Part shown: piece after piece, positions 9,917 through 19,690 of the stretch
How positions within the stretch are numbered: the first letter of the stretch is position 1
How the letters are laid out: the number at the start of each line of letters is the position of its first letter
Assembly: GCA_003222245.1 (NCBI GenBank)
Contig: QHVH01000009.1
Span: 1 to 64,000 of the forward strand
Direction of reading: 5' to 3'
Length of the DNA stretch: 64,000 nt
Source of the DNA: Blastocatellia bacterium AA13
Lineage (GTDB): Bacteria > Acidobacteriota > Blastocatellia > UBA7656
The notes under the pieces: model-generated
The model's database searches: none
Told to the model about the DNA's origin: nothing
What the model saw: only the letters and a program-made list of their open reading frames with translations
Made by a program: the position numbers and the translations under genes

Positions 9917-10453
9917 TCAAAATGCCGTGCCCAAATGAATGGCGGCAGTCACCGAAGAGACATTGTCTCCCGGCGCGGGTTTCGCGAATCGGACCGGCAG
10001 GTCAAATTCGAGAAATATTTTATTGTTCTTGTGACCCTTGATCGACCAGCCATAAGCGAGCAGCGGAGTGAATCCCCAGGACGTTTGGTTGACGTCGAAG
10101 GCGACCCTCACTCCTCCGGCGAAGTTGTGACCCAAATCCCAGACCAATCCGGGATGAACGGTGAGGTTTACCCTGCGCGGCCTGTCTTGAATCGCGGGAA
10201 CGAATTCGAGGTCGAATGCCATCTTCGATCCGTCACGCTTGATCGTGATGCCCATCGGAAAGCCAACCGTGAAGTTATCGCCAATATTTGTCGTTACGCC
10301 GTCAGCACGGGTAACAAGCGGGAAGACGACTCCGATGTGTCCTCCAACACTATTCTGCGCCCGCGCCTGCTCCGGTAATGCGATCGCAAACGCGGCTACA
10401 GCGAGGGCGGCGATGGCCCATCGCGTACAACGTGACACACTCTTCTCTTTCAT
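9917..10453 (-). CDS. secreted protein resembling an outer-membrane beta-barrel, unknown function
   Basis: A 178-residue exported protein. Residues 1-33 form a signal peptide (basic start, hydrophobic run AIAALAVAAFAIA, cleavage after ARA). The rest alternates polar and hydrophobic residues in short strands with aromatic ends (VGGHIGVVFPL, GFTPLLAYGWSI) and ends in a Phe (HLGTAF), as small outer-membrane barrels do. AGGAG lies 6 bases before ATG 10453. No catalytic motif or named family is recognised. Confidence 0.7.
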   Translation of the reverse strand: MKEKSVSRCTRWAIAALAVAAFAIALPEQARAQNSVGGHIGVVFPLVTRADGVTTNIGDNFTVGFPMGITIKRDGSKMAFDLEFVPAIQDRPRRVNLTVHPGLVWDLGHNFAGGVRVAFDVNQTSWGFTPLLAYGWSIKGHKNNKIFLEFDLPVRFAKPAPGDNVSSVTAAIHLGTAF

Positions 10454-10737
10454 TTTTCTCTCCTGATCCTTTCGTGTTTTCTACCAGGTCTACCGAGAAA
10501 ATTACCGGCAAACCCGTCGAGCCCTGCCTGCGTGGTGTTTATTACGGCCAACAGTTTCAGGTATTACTAGGGGTTAGTCAATATTTTTTTGCAGGGATCG
10601 AATTGGTTACACTTCGACGGGTAGTGCGGCGGAAGTCCCCACTGTGCAAATACGGGGCGTGGATTCTTGTCCACCGAGGTATTAGACTGACTTGCGGTTT
10701 CCAATCGCGATACCGAGTCATCGCTTGAGAGGTGTGA

Positions 10738-11280
10738 ATGAGTTACTGCACGTTCGCTCCGGGACATCCCTATCACGGACCCTACCACGAAGCTGAATAC
10801 GGCTTTCCGATCAGAGACGACAATCTGTTATTCGAGCGGCTTGCGCTTGAAATCAATCAGGCCGGTTTGTCATGGCTGACGGTGCTCAAGAAGCGCGAGA
10901 GCTTTCGAAAAGCGTTCGTCGACTTCGATCTTGATCGCGTGGCGCGCTTCAAGTCGAAAGAGCGGGAACGATTGCTTCAAAACGCGGAGATCATACGAAA
11001 CAAACTAAAGATCGATGCTGTCATCGAGAACGCCCGGCGCATCAATACTCTTCGCCAGACACACGGGTCATTCGCCGAATGGCTCGACCTACAACATCCT
11101 CTCGAAAAGGCGGAATGGGTGAAGCTCTTCAAGAAGACCTTTCTCTTTACTGGAGGTGAGATAACGGGTGAGTTCCTGATTAGCACCGGCTACTTACCCG
11201 GGGCGCACGACCCAGATTGTCCGATCTATAAGCGAGTGATCAAACAGAAACCGCCCTGGATGCGAGCGCCAAAGCCGTAG
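10738..11280 (+). CDS. tag: DNA-3-methyladenine glycosylase I
   Basis: Removes 3-methyladenine from alkylated DNA as the first step of base-excision repair. At 180 residues it matches Tag. Key residues fall at the same numbers as in the E. coli enzyme: zinc ligand Cys4, Tyr16, His17, Glu38 and Trp46. The second zinc pair is the C-terminal GAHDPDC (His157, Cys161). It starts at ATG 10738 behind GAGAGGTGTGA. It is a stand-alone gene; another base-excision glycosylase (Ogg2 type) lies 1.7 kb downstream on the other strand. Confidence 0.95.
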   Translation: MSYCTFAPGHPYHGPYHEAEYGFPIRDDNLLFERLALEINQAGLSWLTVLKKRESFRKAFVDFDLDRVARFKSKERERLLQNAEIIRNKLKIDAVIENARRINTLRQTHGSFAEWLDLQHPLEKAEWVKLFKKTFLFTGGEITGEFLISTGYLPGAHDPDCPIYKRVIKQKPPWMRAPKP

Positions 11281-11287
11281 AGCCTGA

Positions 11288-12958
11288 TTAATTCACTTTT
11301 TCGAGTTTGGTCTTGGATTGCCGTCGAGTAATCGCGGCCGTTTGAGGTTCGAAGGCGACCTGGCTGCGAGAGAAATCTATCGTAAGGCGAAAATGACGCA
11401 AAAAATCGCCGCCGAGAATACCGCTCTGTTCAAATCCCGACGTTTCGTTTATCGCTCCGAGATCCATCACAAGCGCTCGCATGTTGTTCTGGCCGAGATC
11501 GGCGACCTGGCAATCGCTCAGATACAGCATCTCGACTCCCGGCGAGATGCCCGCCGCGCCGACGACGGGAACGGTCTGGCCCTTGATGATCTTTTCCTTC
11601 ATCTTTAGCCGCGTAACGGCGGCGGTCGAAATCACGGTCGAGCTTGCGCCCGAGTCCAAAATCGCGTTGATATTGTGATTGCCGTCCAATTGAGTTTCGA
11701 TGCTTATCAAGCCGTTCTGAGTCGTTCTGAACTTCACGACGGTAGGCGCATCCGGACCGATTGCGGCTGTCTGATTGACCTCCGAGCTCCGCGTAAGAGT
11801 CATCGAGTGCGCCGCGTAATCGATTTCGGTCAGAAAGTTGGAGAGCACCGAAAGACCTATGAAGCCGTCCGCTTTCTCCTCGCGGGGCCGGTCGTCCGTG
11901 TTGTGAAACTCACGGATAAAACAGGGCACGGACTCTATTCTGAACTCGCCAATGTTAGCGGTGTTGATCAGGCCATAGATGATCGGGAACTTGCCGTTTC
12001 CGCCCACACCCTGTGAGTTTCCTCCCCGCGCCAGCGATGACACCCGAAGCCGTTTCGCGGATGCCGCGGCAATAACCGTGAATCCGGATCCTGTATCGAT
12101 GACCAGGTTCGCGTCTCTTCCGTTGATTTTCAAGCGAACGTACGGGCGCCGGTCCGAGCCAAGCCAAAACTGAATCGCCGAAGATTTCGGTCCAGTGATC
12201 TGGTGGAGTCGAATGCCGCTCAACTCACGATAAAACTGTATCAGGCCCCGAATTCGGTCGCGTCTTTCGGAATCGGTTCTGGGAGCTATTTGCAGGAACC
12301 TGTCATAGGCATCGGCAGCCTCGCCGAACATCTCAAGCCGCGAGCAGGCCCTTGCATACGTGATCAGATAATCCGGCTCTTCCGGATCGAGCGTGTATGC
12401 ATAAAAGGATTTGCTTCGCGACTCTTTGGCGCGGTTTTCGTAGTAGTCGATTTCGGCAAAGCCTCCATACGCGAGAGCCTCTTTGGGATTGATTGTCACC
12501 GCTCGGCTCAACTCGGCCATCGCCTGCGGTAGAAACCCTGATCGAAGCAGCGTGATGCCTACAAGTGCATGCGCCCTGGAGTTATTCGGCTCGAGCTTTA
12601 ACGCTTCATACGCCTGGTCGAATCCCAGTTCGTAATTCTGAATCTTAAAGAAGGCCATGCTTGCGCCGAGCCTGGATCGCACATCGCCGGGATTCTTCTT
12701 TATCAAATCGAGATAAATTCTGGCTGCCTTTTCAAAGCGGCCCTTCTTCATCTCCTTGTCGGCTTCCTTGGTAGTTTGATCGTCGTCCGCAAAAGCGGTG
12801 AAGAGCTGGAGAGAAGCTGATTGCCCGCGGCCTGCGCTCAGCAGCGCTGCGCACAACAGGAATAGAGACAGCGCGAATGCTTTTGAGCGCAGCATGCATA
12901 GCGGTGTTGATTCGGATCCGTTCGCCGAAGCTTCGTGGTCGGTATACCGGATTTTCAT
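11288..12958 (-). CDS. exported protein with TPR repeats and two retropepsin-like aspartyl protease domains
   Basis: The start is ATG 12958, which overlaps the TGA of the upstream Ogg2 gene (ATGA), implying translational coupling; the frame runs 10 codons further up without support. A signal peptide follows after a long polar lead (MLRSKAFALSLFLLC). About residues 60-240 are TPR units (ALAYGGFAEIDYYENR region). Two single-lobe aspartyl protease units follow: VIDTGSGFTVIA and AILDSGASSTVIS, each Asp-Thr/Ser-Gly, with a second Leu-Gly-Gly flap (GILGGDFLRHF) at the end. The fold family is gag-asp/aspartyl_protease (retropepsin-like), common in secreted Acidobacteriota proteins. Having both lobes in one chain allows an intramolecular pseudo-dimer active site. 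Natural substrates are unknown. Confidence 0.82.
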   Translation of the reverse strand: MKIRYTDHEASANGSESTPLCMLRSKAFALSLFLLCAALLSAGRGQSASLQLFTAFADDDQTTKEADKEMKKGRFEKAARIYLDLIKKNPGDVRSRLGASMAFFKIQNYELGFDQAYEALKLEPNNSRAHALVGITLLRSGFLPQAMAELSRAVTINPKEALAYGGFAEIDYYENRAKESRSKSFYAYTLDPEEPDYLITYARACSRLEMFGEAADAYDRFLQIAPRTDSERRDRIRGLIQFYRELSGIRLHQITGPKSSAIQFWLGSDRRPYVRLKINGRDANLVIDTGSGFTVIAAASAKRLRVSSLARGGNSQGVGGNGKFPIIYGLINTANIGEFRIESVPCFIREFHNTDDRPREEKADGFIGLSVLSNFLTEIDYAAHSMTLTRSSEVNQTAAIGPDAPTVVKFRTTQNGLISIETQLDGNHNINAILDSGASSTVISTAAVTRLKMKEKIIKGQTVPVVGAAGISPGVEMLYLSDCQVADLGQNNMRALVMDLGAINETSGFEQSGILGGDFLRHFRLTIDFSRSQVAFEPQTAAITRRQSKTKLEKVN

Positions 12959-13596
12959 TTCAAAATCTCCCCGGTCTTCGTGTACCACAACAACAGATCA
13001 AGCTCGTCAACATCTATTCCGATGCGCTTGGCGAACCTGCGAGTCTTGTCTTCGATCTCCAGATAGCGGTTTCTGGTCGACGGCGGCTTGGGCTCCTCTA
13101 TGACGCCGAATTCGGCAAGGCGCGTCAGGACATGTTTATCCAGAATTGCGTAACCGTTGAACCCTATGTTTCGCAGGAAGTGGCTTGCTTCCTTGTATCC
13201 GATTCCGCGAACATCGCGATTCTGCGCGAGAAAATCTCGACGCGAGTTCACATCGCTAATGCCGGTCAACATGCTCCGCACCTGAAGCCCGAAACTCAGC
13301 CGCAAATACTCGCGAGTCTCATGCACGTATCGTCCGCGAGACAGTCGATAACGATGGGCGCCCTTGAGCGCGTCCTGAATCTCTCCAACAGAGCCTGTCA
13401 TCAAGGATGAGCGAACGCGCTCGACCGAGCGAAGGCCCATACGCGCGCTGGCCCCCGCGGTGAATATACAGAACACCAATTCTTCAAATAGCTTTTCGTC
13501 GGGCGCGGTGCGCCCAAGATCGGAGAATTCGGCCAGCCTATCCCTTATTCTCCTTTGTTCTCTTCGATGGATTCGCTTCAGTTCTCTGATCGTCAA
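12955..13596 (-). CDS. 8-oxoguanine DNA glycosylase/AP lyase, Ogg2 type
   Basis: Excises 8-oxoguanine and nicks the abasic site. At 213 residues it matches the Ogg2 family known from archaea and Thermotoga. The helix-hairpin-helix (VRGIGYKEASHFLRN) supplies Lys135, and Asp153 (AILDKHVL) follows 18 residues later, the same spacing as the catalytic Lys129/Asp147 of the Methanocaldococcus enzyme. The protein ends in Lys213, and a C-terminal Lys is used by this family for base recognition. The start is TTG 13596 with AAGGA eight bases upstream. It overlaps the retropepsin/TPR gene by four bases (ATGA). Confidence 0.88.
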   Translation of the reverse strand: MTIRELKRIHRREQRRIRDRLAEFSDLGRTAPDEKLFEELVFCIFTAGASARMGLRSVERVRSSLMTGSVGEIQDALKGAHRYRLSRGRYVHETREYLRLSFGLQVRSMLTGISDVNSRRDFLAQNRDVRGIGYKEASHFLRNIGFNGYAILDKHVLTRLAEFGVIEEPKPPSTRNRYLEIEDKTRRFAKRIGIDVDELDLLLWYTKTGEILK

Positions 13597-13782
13597 GCCG
13601 GCCGTCCTTTTGGACTGGGTCGAATTCTATGACCGCCCCCATCCAAAGTCAATAAAATGGCCTTCCCGCAATTGATCGTATTTCTTTATCGACCGCTGAT
13701 CGTCTCTATCTGGGTCTATCCGGGCGAAACATCTTTTGGCCTGGTCCGGGTCTGTTGTACCATGCGCCAAAGGAGTTTTCGC

Positions 13783-15966
13783 ATGCGATTCCCAACCAGG
13801 CTCGTTTCCCTTCTCGCTGTTTGCTCAATGAACATTGCTTCCTTTAGCGGCATCGCGAGCGCGCAGCGTCCTCCGCAAGCGCAGTCGCCCGAAGCCTTCG
13901 TCGCGCGAGTGAAACAGCAACTCGATCTAACCGACGATCAAACCGCGGAATTTAGAAAGATCCTCGCGAAACGATCGCAGAAGATCGGCGATCTGAGAAA
14001 CCGCTCGCGATCTCAACCATACTCACCTCAGCTACAGGCGGACGTCGAAGCTGAACAAAGCTCGATCCGCGACGAGCTCGCTGTATTTCTCAACAAAGAA
14101 CAAAAAGAAAAGCTGGCCTCCGCGGATCTACGGCCGATTCCTCCGCCTCCGACGTTCGTGCCGATCGAAATCGCGCCGCGCGGTTCCGCCGCATCTCAGC
14201 CGATTTCGGCGCCGCTGATTCCGCAAGTATCACCGGCGAGCAAGCGGCCGGCTCGGCTGACTGAGGATCAGAGGATACTACACCTGTTGAATCGAGCTGC
14301 GTTCGGACCACGGCCGGGCGATATAGAGCGGGCGAGAAAAGCCGGCTTCGACAGGTTGCTCGAAGAACAGCTTCATCCGGAATCGATCGACGACGAGGAT
14401 TTGGAAAAGCGGCTCGCCGCGCTTCCCACCCAACGCTTTTCCTCGGCGGAGCTTTACAACTTCTATCCGCCGGGACCGGTTGTCGAGCAACGGGTCAAGG
14501 CGAAGAACTCGCCGCCCGTCTACGGACGACCGCAGCAACTGCTTGTCGAGATGGTTCAGCAGAAGCTGGTTCGAGCTGTTTCGAGCAACCGCCAGCTTCA
14601 GGAAGTGATGACCGATTTCTGGTTCAATCACTTCAACATATTTGCAAACAAAGAAGCCGACCTGTGGTTGGTGACGAGCTACGAACGCGACGTGATTCGG
14701 CCGCGGGCGCTTGGGAAATTCAGCGACCTACTGCTCGCCGTCGCCGAGAGTCCCGCGATGCTGTTCTATTTGGACAATTGGCTGTCGACGGCTCCCGAAT
14801 CGAAACCGCCCGGAATTCCGACGATGCCTCGACCGCCAGGACCACCTCAACAACGGCCTTTGACATCCGTCAGCCCGCAAGAAATGAAGACCGAAGGCGG
14901 CGCTAATCCCGCAGCGCGCGGGCAAGGAGCGGATTCAAGCGCGCCGGGGCAAAATAAGCCTGAAGCGCCCAAGCCGCCTCCACCACCGCAGCGGCGGCCG
15001 GGAATCAACGAGAACTTCGCTCGCGAGCTGATGGAGCTTCATACGATGGGGGTCGACGGCGGCTACACTCAGACAGACGTGCAGGAGCTTGCGAGGTGCT
15101 TAACCGGATGGACGATAGATCGGCCGTTTCAGGGAGGCCCCTTCATATTTCGCGCCTGGGCTCACGATGCGAGAAGTAAAAAGCTGCTCGGCATATCGAT
15201 ACCGGCGGGCGGCGGCATCAGCGACGGCTATCGTGCAATCGAGATACTGTCGCATCACCTGGCGACGGCGCGCTTCATTTCGAAGAAGCTGTGCGAGCGC
15301 TTTGTGGCGGACGATCCTCCAGCCGCGCTTGTTGACCGCGTTTCGAAAGTATTCTTGAAGACCGACGGCGATATCAGAGAAGTGCTGAGAGCCATATTCA
15401 CTTCGCCTGAATTCAACTCGGCTTCCGCGTTCAGATCAAAGATAAAGTCTCCGCTCGAGCTTGTTGCTTCCGCCATTCGCGCGGTGGACGGCGACACGAA
15501 CGGAGCTCCCGCGCTTCATGAATGGCTGCGCAAAATGGGTGAGCCGCTGTATCAATATCAACAGCCAACCGGCTACGGCGAGGATTCTTCGCGTTGGGTT
15601 AATTCGGGTGTCTTTCTCACGCGGCTGAATTTCGCGGTGGCGCTCGCGAACAATCAGATACCGGGAACGCGCTTCGAGCCCGACAAGATCGCGGGTTCAA
15701 GTCAGAGTAATGGGGACGCCGAGATCCGGAACCTCGCGGCATTTATTGTTCACACAGAGTTGTCCGCTGAAAGCCGAAAGGCGCTGCATACCGGTTTATC
15801 CGACGCGGATAAAAACGGCGGACAGCGAGTCATTTCGGTCATGAATCGCGAGGGCCAAGCGCAGGATCGTCCGCAAGAGCCGACTTCGGATCGACGAGCC
15901 GCGGACCGCCGAGTCGCTCAGATAATCGGGCTTTTGATGGGCACGGCTGAATTCCAGCGACGGTGA
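13783..15966 (+). CDS. DUF1800 family secreted protein with N-terminal Spy-like helical region
   Basis: The start is ATG 13783 because an AAGGAG lies 7 bases before it; the frame is open up to 13657. A signal peptide ends at SGIASAQ. Residues about 35-115 (LDLTDDQTAEFRKIL and DELAVFLNKEQKEKLA) look like the LTxxQ helices of Spy/CpxP proteins. The rest is DUF1800: RILHLLNRAAFGPRPGDI at its start, NENFARELMELHTMGVDGGYTQ and LTGWTI in the middle, and YQQPTGYGEDSSRWVN near the end. A proline/glutamine-rich insert occupies about residues 340-410. DUF1800 genes usually sit beside a DUF1501 gene; none is here. The biochemical role is unknown. Confidence 0.85.
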   Translation: MRFPTRLVSLLAVCSMNIASFSGIASAQRPPQAQSPEAFVARVKQQLDLTDDQTAEFRKILAKRSQKIGDLRNRSRSQPYSPQLQADVEAEQSSIRDELAVFLNKEQKEKLASADLRPIPPPPTFVPIEIAPRGSAASQPISAPLIPQVSPASKRPARLTEDQRILHLLNRAAFGPRPGDIERARKAGFDRLLEEQLHPESIDDEDLEKRLAALPTQRFSSAELYNFYPPGPVVEQRVKAKNSPPVYGRPQQLLVEMVQQKLVRAVSSNRQLQEVMTDFWFNHFNIFANKEADLWLVTSYERDVIRPRALGKFSDLLLAVAESPAMLFYLDNWLSTAPESKPPGIPTMPRPPGPPQQRPLTSVSPQEMKTEGGANPAARGQGADSSAPGQNKPEAPKPPPPPQRRPGINENFARELMELHTMGVDGGYTQTDVQELARCLTGWTIDRPFQGGPFIFRAWAHDARSKKLLGISIPAGGGISDGYRAIEILSHHLATARFISKKLCERFVADDPPAALVDRVSKVFLKTDGDIREVLRAIFTSPEFNSASAFRSKIKSPLELVASAIRAVDGDTNGAPALHEWLRKMGEPLYQYQQPTGYGEDSSRWVNSGVFLTRLNFAVALANNQIPGTRFEPDKIAGSSQSNGDAEIRNLAAFIVHTELSAESRKALHTGLSDADKNGGQRVISVMNREGQAQDRPQEPTSDRRAADRRVAQIIGLLMGTAEFQRR

Positions 15967-16020
15967 TGACCGATGAAGATCACCTTTTCATCGATTCGTG
16001 CTCAACATAGCGAGAAGCGC

Positions 16021-18327
16021 TCACTTTTCGAGCTGCACTCTGATGCCGAATCTCGCCAATATTCCGGGCCCTGTTGTTCTCACCGGTGTCCGTCCCGTGT
16101 CGTATTTCTGATTGAAGAGATTCTCGGCAGCGGCGAATAGCTCGATGCCCTTGCCGATCGACTTCGACGCCAAAGCATCCAGGGTGAAGTAGCGGTTCAA
16201 CGCAAATTGATTCTGGTCGTCGTCGAATTGACGGCTCGAAAACCGCCCTTGAAATGCGAAATTGAATATCGACGGATCGCTATATCGCGTTTGAAAGGTC
16301 AACTGGTGTCGCGGCACCTGCGGAATCCACAAGCCCTCGAGCGCCGTGTTCTTCGGAAAGCTCAATACCGTAGCATCGAGGAATTCATACCCGCCCGAAA
16401 CCGTGATGGTTCTGCTGAGCCTCGCCTCGGCATCCGCTTCGATGCCTCGTGAGCGAGTGCTGCCGAGGTTTTGCCTTTGTCTGGTTATGAGCGCCGGCGT
16501 GACGGTCAACGTGACGTTCGCAACCGGATCTTCGACTTCGCTCCAGAAGAAGATAGCGCGCCCGTTTAGTTTGTGATTGAGAGCGTTGAAGCTTGCGCCG
16601 CCCTCTCCGCCTGTCAGGTGCTCAGCGGTCAATTTGTCGTTCGCAAGCGTAAGCACATTGCCGACCCTGAACGATCTATATAGCTCGTTCAACGTAGGCG
16701 CGCGGAACGAGCGATAAAACGACGCGATCAGCGATACATTTTCGGTGAGCTTGTTGAGAACCGATAAGCGAGGGCTGACTGCAGTCTCCTCGCGATCAGG
16801 AAACACTGTAACGACGGCCTTCCCAGGAACCGCCAGCGGCTTGGTTGTCGAAGCCGCGTCATAGTTGCGCCATCGATCGAAGCGCACACCCGCGGTAACG
16901 AACCATTTTGGAGTGATCCTGATTATGTCTTCGCCGAACACGCCGATCAGTGCTTCGCGGCCGCCGGCGCCGACTCCCGAAGTCACTTTACCCGCAACGA
17001 ACGCAAGTTCATCGCTGGCGCCGCGCACCTGTCGCGCATCTACTCCCGCAACGAAGGTCTGGAGCGATCCCGCGGAGCGCGACCACTGGGCGGTCATGCC
17101 GGTTTGCTGCGAAGGTGATCGCTGGCTTCGAGTCAATGATTCACTGTTCCGGTCGGCTGCTATCGAGGTGAAGTACTGGTCAAACACCTCACTGCCGCCA
17201 AAGCCTCGCACTGAGAAGACTCCTACCGGCTTCGATTCCCAATCGGCTCCCACGGCGATTTGCCTGACGTGAGTCCTATTCGTCTGCAGCGGCGTCCCGT
17301 TATCTCTTGCTTCTCCGAAGAGCGAGCCGCGCACAAAGGCACGCCCCAACTCGCCGATTTTTCTATCAAGAGTCAGGTCTACGTCATAGCCTTCGGAAGC
17401 CGCCGGTGTATCGATCTTACCTCGATCTTTTTCGTCGACGATGATGTAGCCATCCGTGTGAAAGTTCTGGAGCCCCAGCGTCGCTCCCCATTGGCCGAGA
17501 CGCCCGGCAGCGAAAACCGAACTGGAGGGCGTGAACTGATTGCCGAAGGACGCATCAAACGAAAGCACGTTATTGCTCGGTTTTCTGGTGATGATATTAA
17601 CGACGCCGCCGAGCGCATCCGTTCCGTAGAGGCTTGATGCGCCGCCGCGCAGGACTTCGATTCGCTGGATCGTCTCGCGCGGAACACGCGTCCAATACAC
17701 CCAGCCCCCGAACGGATCGTTCAATGGAATTCCGTCGACCAGGACGGCGGCCCTGCTTGCGCCGCTCGGCCCTACTCCGCGCAGCGATACGCCTTGCGAG
17801 GTAGGATTCGCGTACCTGCTTCCCGAGCGCCTGAACAATGAAAAGCCCGGAACCTGTCGCAGCGCATCGTCGAGGGCGAGGGCTCCAGTCGTGTTGAGCG
17901 TTTCTCTGGAAATGAGGGTGATGCTTGAAGGCGTGTCTCCGACGCGGGTTTCGGTTCTTGCCGCGGTGATCGTGATCTCCTCCGCAACTCGCGCGGGCGA
18001 CAGCTTGATATCGAGGCTCGCCTTGCCGCCTTCAGCCTTCCATTCGATTTCGTGCGCTCCAAAACCGGCCGCCCGAACTGTCATTCTTCCCGAGCGCTCG
18101 CCGATGTCTTCAAATACAAACCGGCCCTCGTTGTCGGTGACTGTTCGGATCCGTGGGCCGGCTTGATCGATCGTTATTTCGGCGCGAGCTATTGGAGCGC
18201 CATTCTCGTCTTTGACGACGCCTTCAACTCTGAAATGCCGGCCGTCCTGCTGCCAGGCCGATGCCTGCAGAGCAATCAGGTGAGCGAACAGAATCGCGAG
18301 GATGCATGAGTACTTGCGCTTGATCAC
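16021..18327 (-). CDS. TonB-dependent receptor with carboxypeptidase-regulatory-like domain
   Basis: The start is GTG 18327 (VIKRKYSC) with a perfect GAGGAGG nine bases upstream, opening a signal peptide that ends at LQASAW; the longer open frame to 18453 would overlap the upstream gene and has no such site. Then come a CarboxypepD_reg fold (FRVEGVVKDENGAPIARAEITI), a full TonB plug (DTPSSITLIS to RIEVLRGGASSLYGTDALGGVVNIITRK) and a barrel of about 550 residues with NLFNQKYD near the C-terminus. The plug is like those of vitamin B12/siderophore receptors. The ligand is not predictable. It lies 79 bases downstream of the sugar dehydrogenase gene on the same strand, so the two could be one operon. 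Confidence 0.9.
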   Translation of the reverse strand: MIKRKYSCILAILFAHLIALQASAWQQDGRHFRVEGVVKDENGAPIARAEITIDQAGPRIRTVTDNEGRFVFEDIGERSGRMTVRAAGFGAHEIEWKAEGGKASLDIKLSPARVAEEITITAARTETRVGDTPSSITLISRETLNTTGALALDDALRQVPGFSLFRRSGSRYANPTSQGVSLRGVGPSGASRAAVLVDGIPLNDPFGGWVYWTRVPRETIQRIEVLRGGASSLYGTDALGGVVNIITRKPSNNVLSFDASFGNQFTPSSSVFAAGRLGQWGATLGLQNFHTDGYIIVDEKDRGKIDTPAASEGYDVDLTLDRKIGELGRAFVRGSLFGEARDNGTPLQTNRTHVRQIAVGADWESKPVGVFSVRGFGGSEVFDQYFTSIAADRNSESLTRSQRSPSQQTGMTAQWSRSAGSLQTFVAGVDARQVRGASDELAFVAGKVTSGVGAGGREALIGVFGEDIIRITPKWFVTAGVRFDRWRNYDAASTTKPLAVPGKAVVTVFPDREETAVSPRLSVLNKLTENVSLIASFYRSFRAPTLNELYRSFRVGNVLTLANDKLTAEHLTGGEGGASFNALNHKLNGRAIFFWSEVEDPVANVTLTVTPALITRQRQNLGSTRSRGIEADAEARLSRTITVSGGYEFLDATVLSFPKNTALEGLWIPQVPRHQLTFQTRYSDPSIFNFAFQGRFSSRQFDDDQNQFALNRYFTLDALASKSIGKGIELFAAAENLFNQKYDTGRTPVRTTGPGILARFGIRVQLEK

Positions 18328-18406
18328 TCTTGGCCGCCTCCTCTGGTCGGCTTCGATGTCAGTAGTTAAGCTCCGATTGCCAGTGACTTCTTGTTGGAGT
18401 TTCCGT

Positions 18407-19690
18407 TCATTTTTTACCGGAATAGGAAACGCGCCATATCTTGTTGCCTGCATCGTCCGCGATCAGCAATGAGCCATCCTTTGCTACAAGCACCCCGACA
18501 GGCCGGCCCCAGACTTCCGGATTGTCCTCGCCCAACATCCAGCCCGTAATGAAGTCGTCATAACCGCCGACCGGCTTTCCATTCTTGAACCGTATTCTGA
18601 CGATCTTGTAGCCGGTTCGGCTCGCTCGATTCCACGAGCCGTGTAGAGCCACAAACGCGTCGCCTTTATAATCGCCCGGGAACATATTGCCTTCGTAAAA
18701 AGACAGCCCGAGCACGGCCGAATGCGCTTGAATAAGCACGTCGGGCACGACAGCCTTCGCGACCAGATCCGGCTTCTCACCCTTTCGGCGTGGATCTTCG
18801 TTGTGTCCGATGTATGCGTAAGGCCAGCCGTAAAACGCACCTTCCTGAATCGATGTGACGTAATCAGGGACCAGATCATCGCCTATCAGATCGCGCTCCT
18901 GAACCGCCGCCCACAACCGATTCGTGCCGGGTTGAAAGGCGAGCCCGATTGGATTGCGGGTTCCTGACGCGTAGATTCTATGGCCGCTGCCATCAGGGTT
19001 GTATTCGGAAATCGCCGCGCGCCTGGGATCGCTTTCGACATCCACGTTCGTTTCCGAGCCGACCGTCACATACAATTTTGATCCATCGCGATTAAAAAGG
19101 AGATTGCGCGTCCAATGCTCGCGATAGCCTTTACCCGGCAAGTCGGCGATCTTCTCGGCTGCGCCCTCGGCTTTTGTCTGGCCGGATTTGTACTTGAACC
19201 TGACGACCGCGTTCGTGTCGCCTATGTAGATATAGTCGCGCCAAAAAGCCATTCCGAACGGCTGCATAAGACCCGATGCAAAGACGAATTGTTGATCCGC
19301 GCGGCCGTCCCCGTTTGTATCTCGCAGTATCGTTATTCGGCCGGCCTGGGACTCGGCTACGAAAACATCGCCGTTTGGAGCAAGCGCCATCCAGCGAGGC
19401 CTGTCCAGCTTTTCCGTAGAGAATTCACTGATGCTGAAGCCGGGCGGCAGATTCAACGTTGTGCCGTCAGGCCGCGGCACTACCTTCGAGAAATTCACCG
19501 GACCTTTTAATACCTGGGCGGCGGCCAGCGCGTTCGGCTTGATCTCGTGATGGGCCAGCGAAGAGTCGGTCTTTTGCGCATTGTTGGCGCCTGGTTTTTG
19601 GGCGCAAGCAAGCGCGGCCAAAAGGAAGACGGCGATAGTTACTCGCATCAAACTGTTTGGAACTAGCGGTCGATTCTCATTTCTTCGCAT
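18407..19690 (-). CDS. PQQ-dependent sugar (sorbosone-type) dehydrogenase, probable lipoprotein
   Basis: A 427-residue periplasmic or outer-membrane-anchored beta-propeller. The N-terminus has a signal with a lipobox-like ALAC (near residue 29). The body has the soluble glucose/sorbosone dehydrogenase pattern: LNLPPGFSISEF, RPRWMALAPNGDVFVAES, a Ca-binding-like DTNGDGRADQ, GSETNVD and GTRNPIGLAFQPGTNRLW, then GWPYAYIG and HGSWNRASRTGYKIVR. Known members oxidise sugars or sugar aldehydes with PQQ, which must be made or imported; no PQQ genes are visible. The TonB receptor downstream could supply a ligand or cofactor, but that is speculation. Confidence 0.85.
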   Translation of the reverse strand: MRRNENRPLVPNSLMRVTIAVFLLAALACAQKPGANNAQKTDSSLAHHEIKPNALAAAQVLKGPVNFSKVVPRPDGTTLNLPPGFSISEFSTEKLDRPRWMALAPNGDVFVAESQAGRITILRDTNGDGRADQQFVFASGLMQPFGMAFWRDYIYIGDTNAVVRFKYKSGQTKAEGAAEKIADLPGKGYREHWTRNLLFNRDGSKLYVTVGSETNVDVESDPRRAAISEYNPDGSGHRIYASGTRNPIGLAFQPGTNRLWAAVQERDLIGDDLVPDYVTSIQEGAFYGWPYAYIGHNEDPRRKGEKPDLVAKAVVPDVLIQAHSAVLGLSFYEGNMFPGDYKGDAFVALHGSWNRASRTGYKIVRIRFKNGKPVGGYDDFITGWMLGEDNPEVWGRPVGVLVAKDGSLLIADDAGNKIWRVSYSGKK

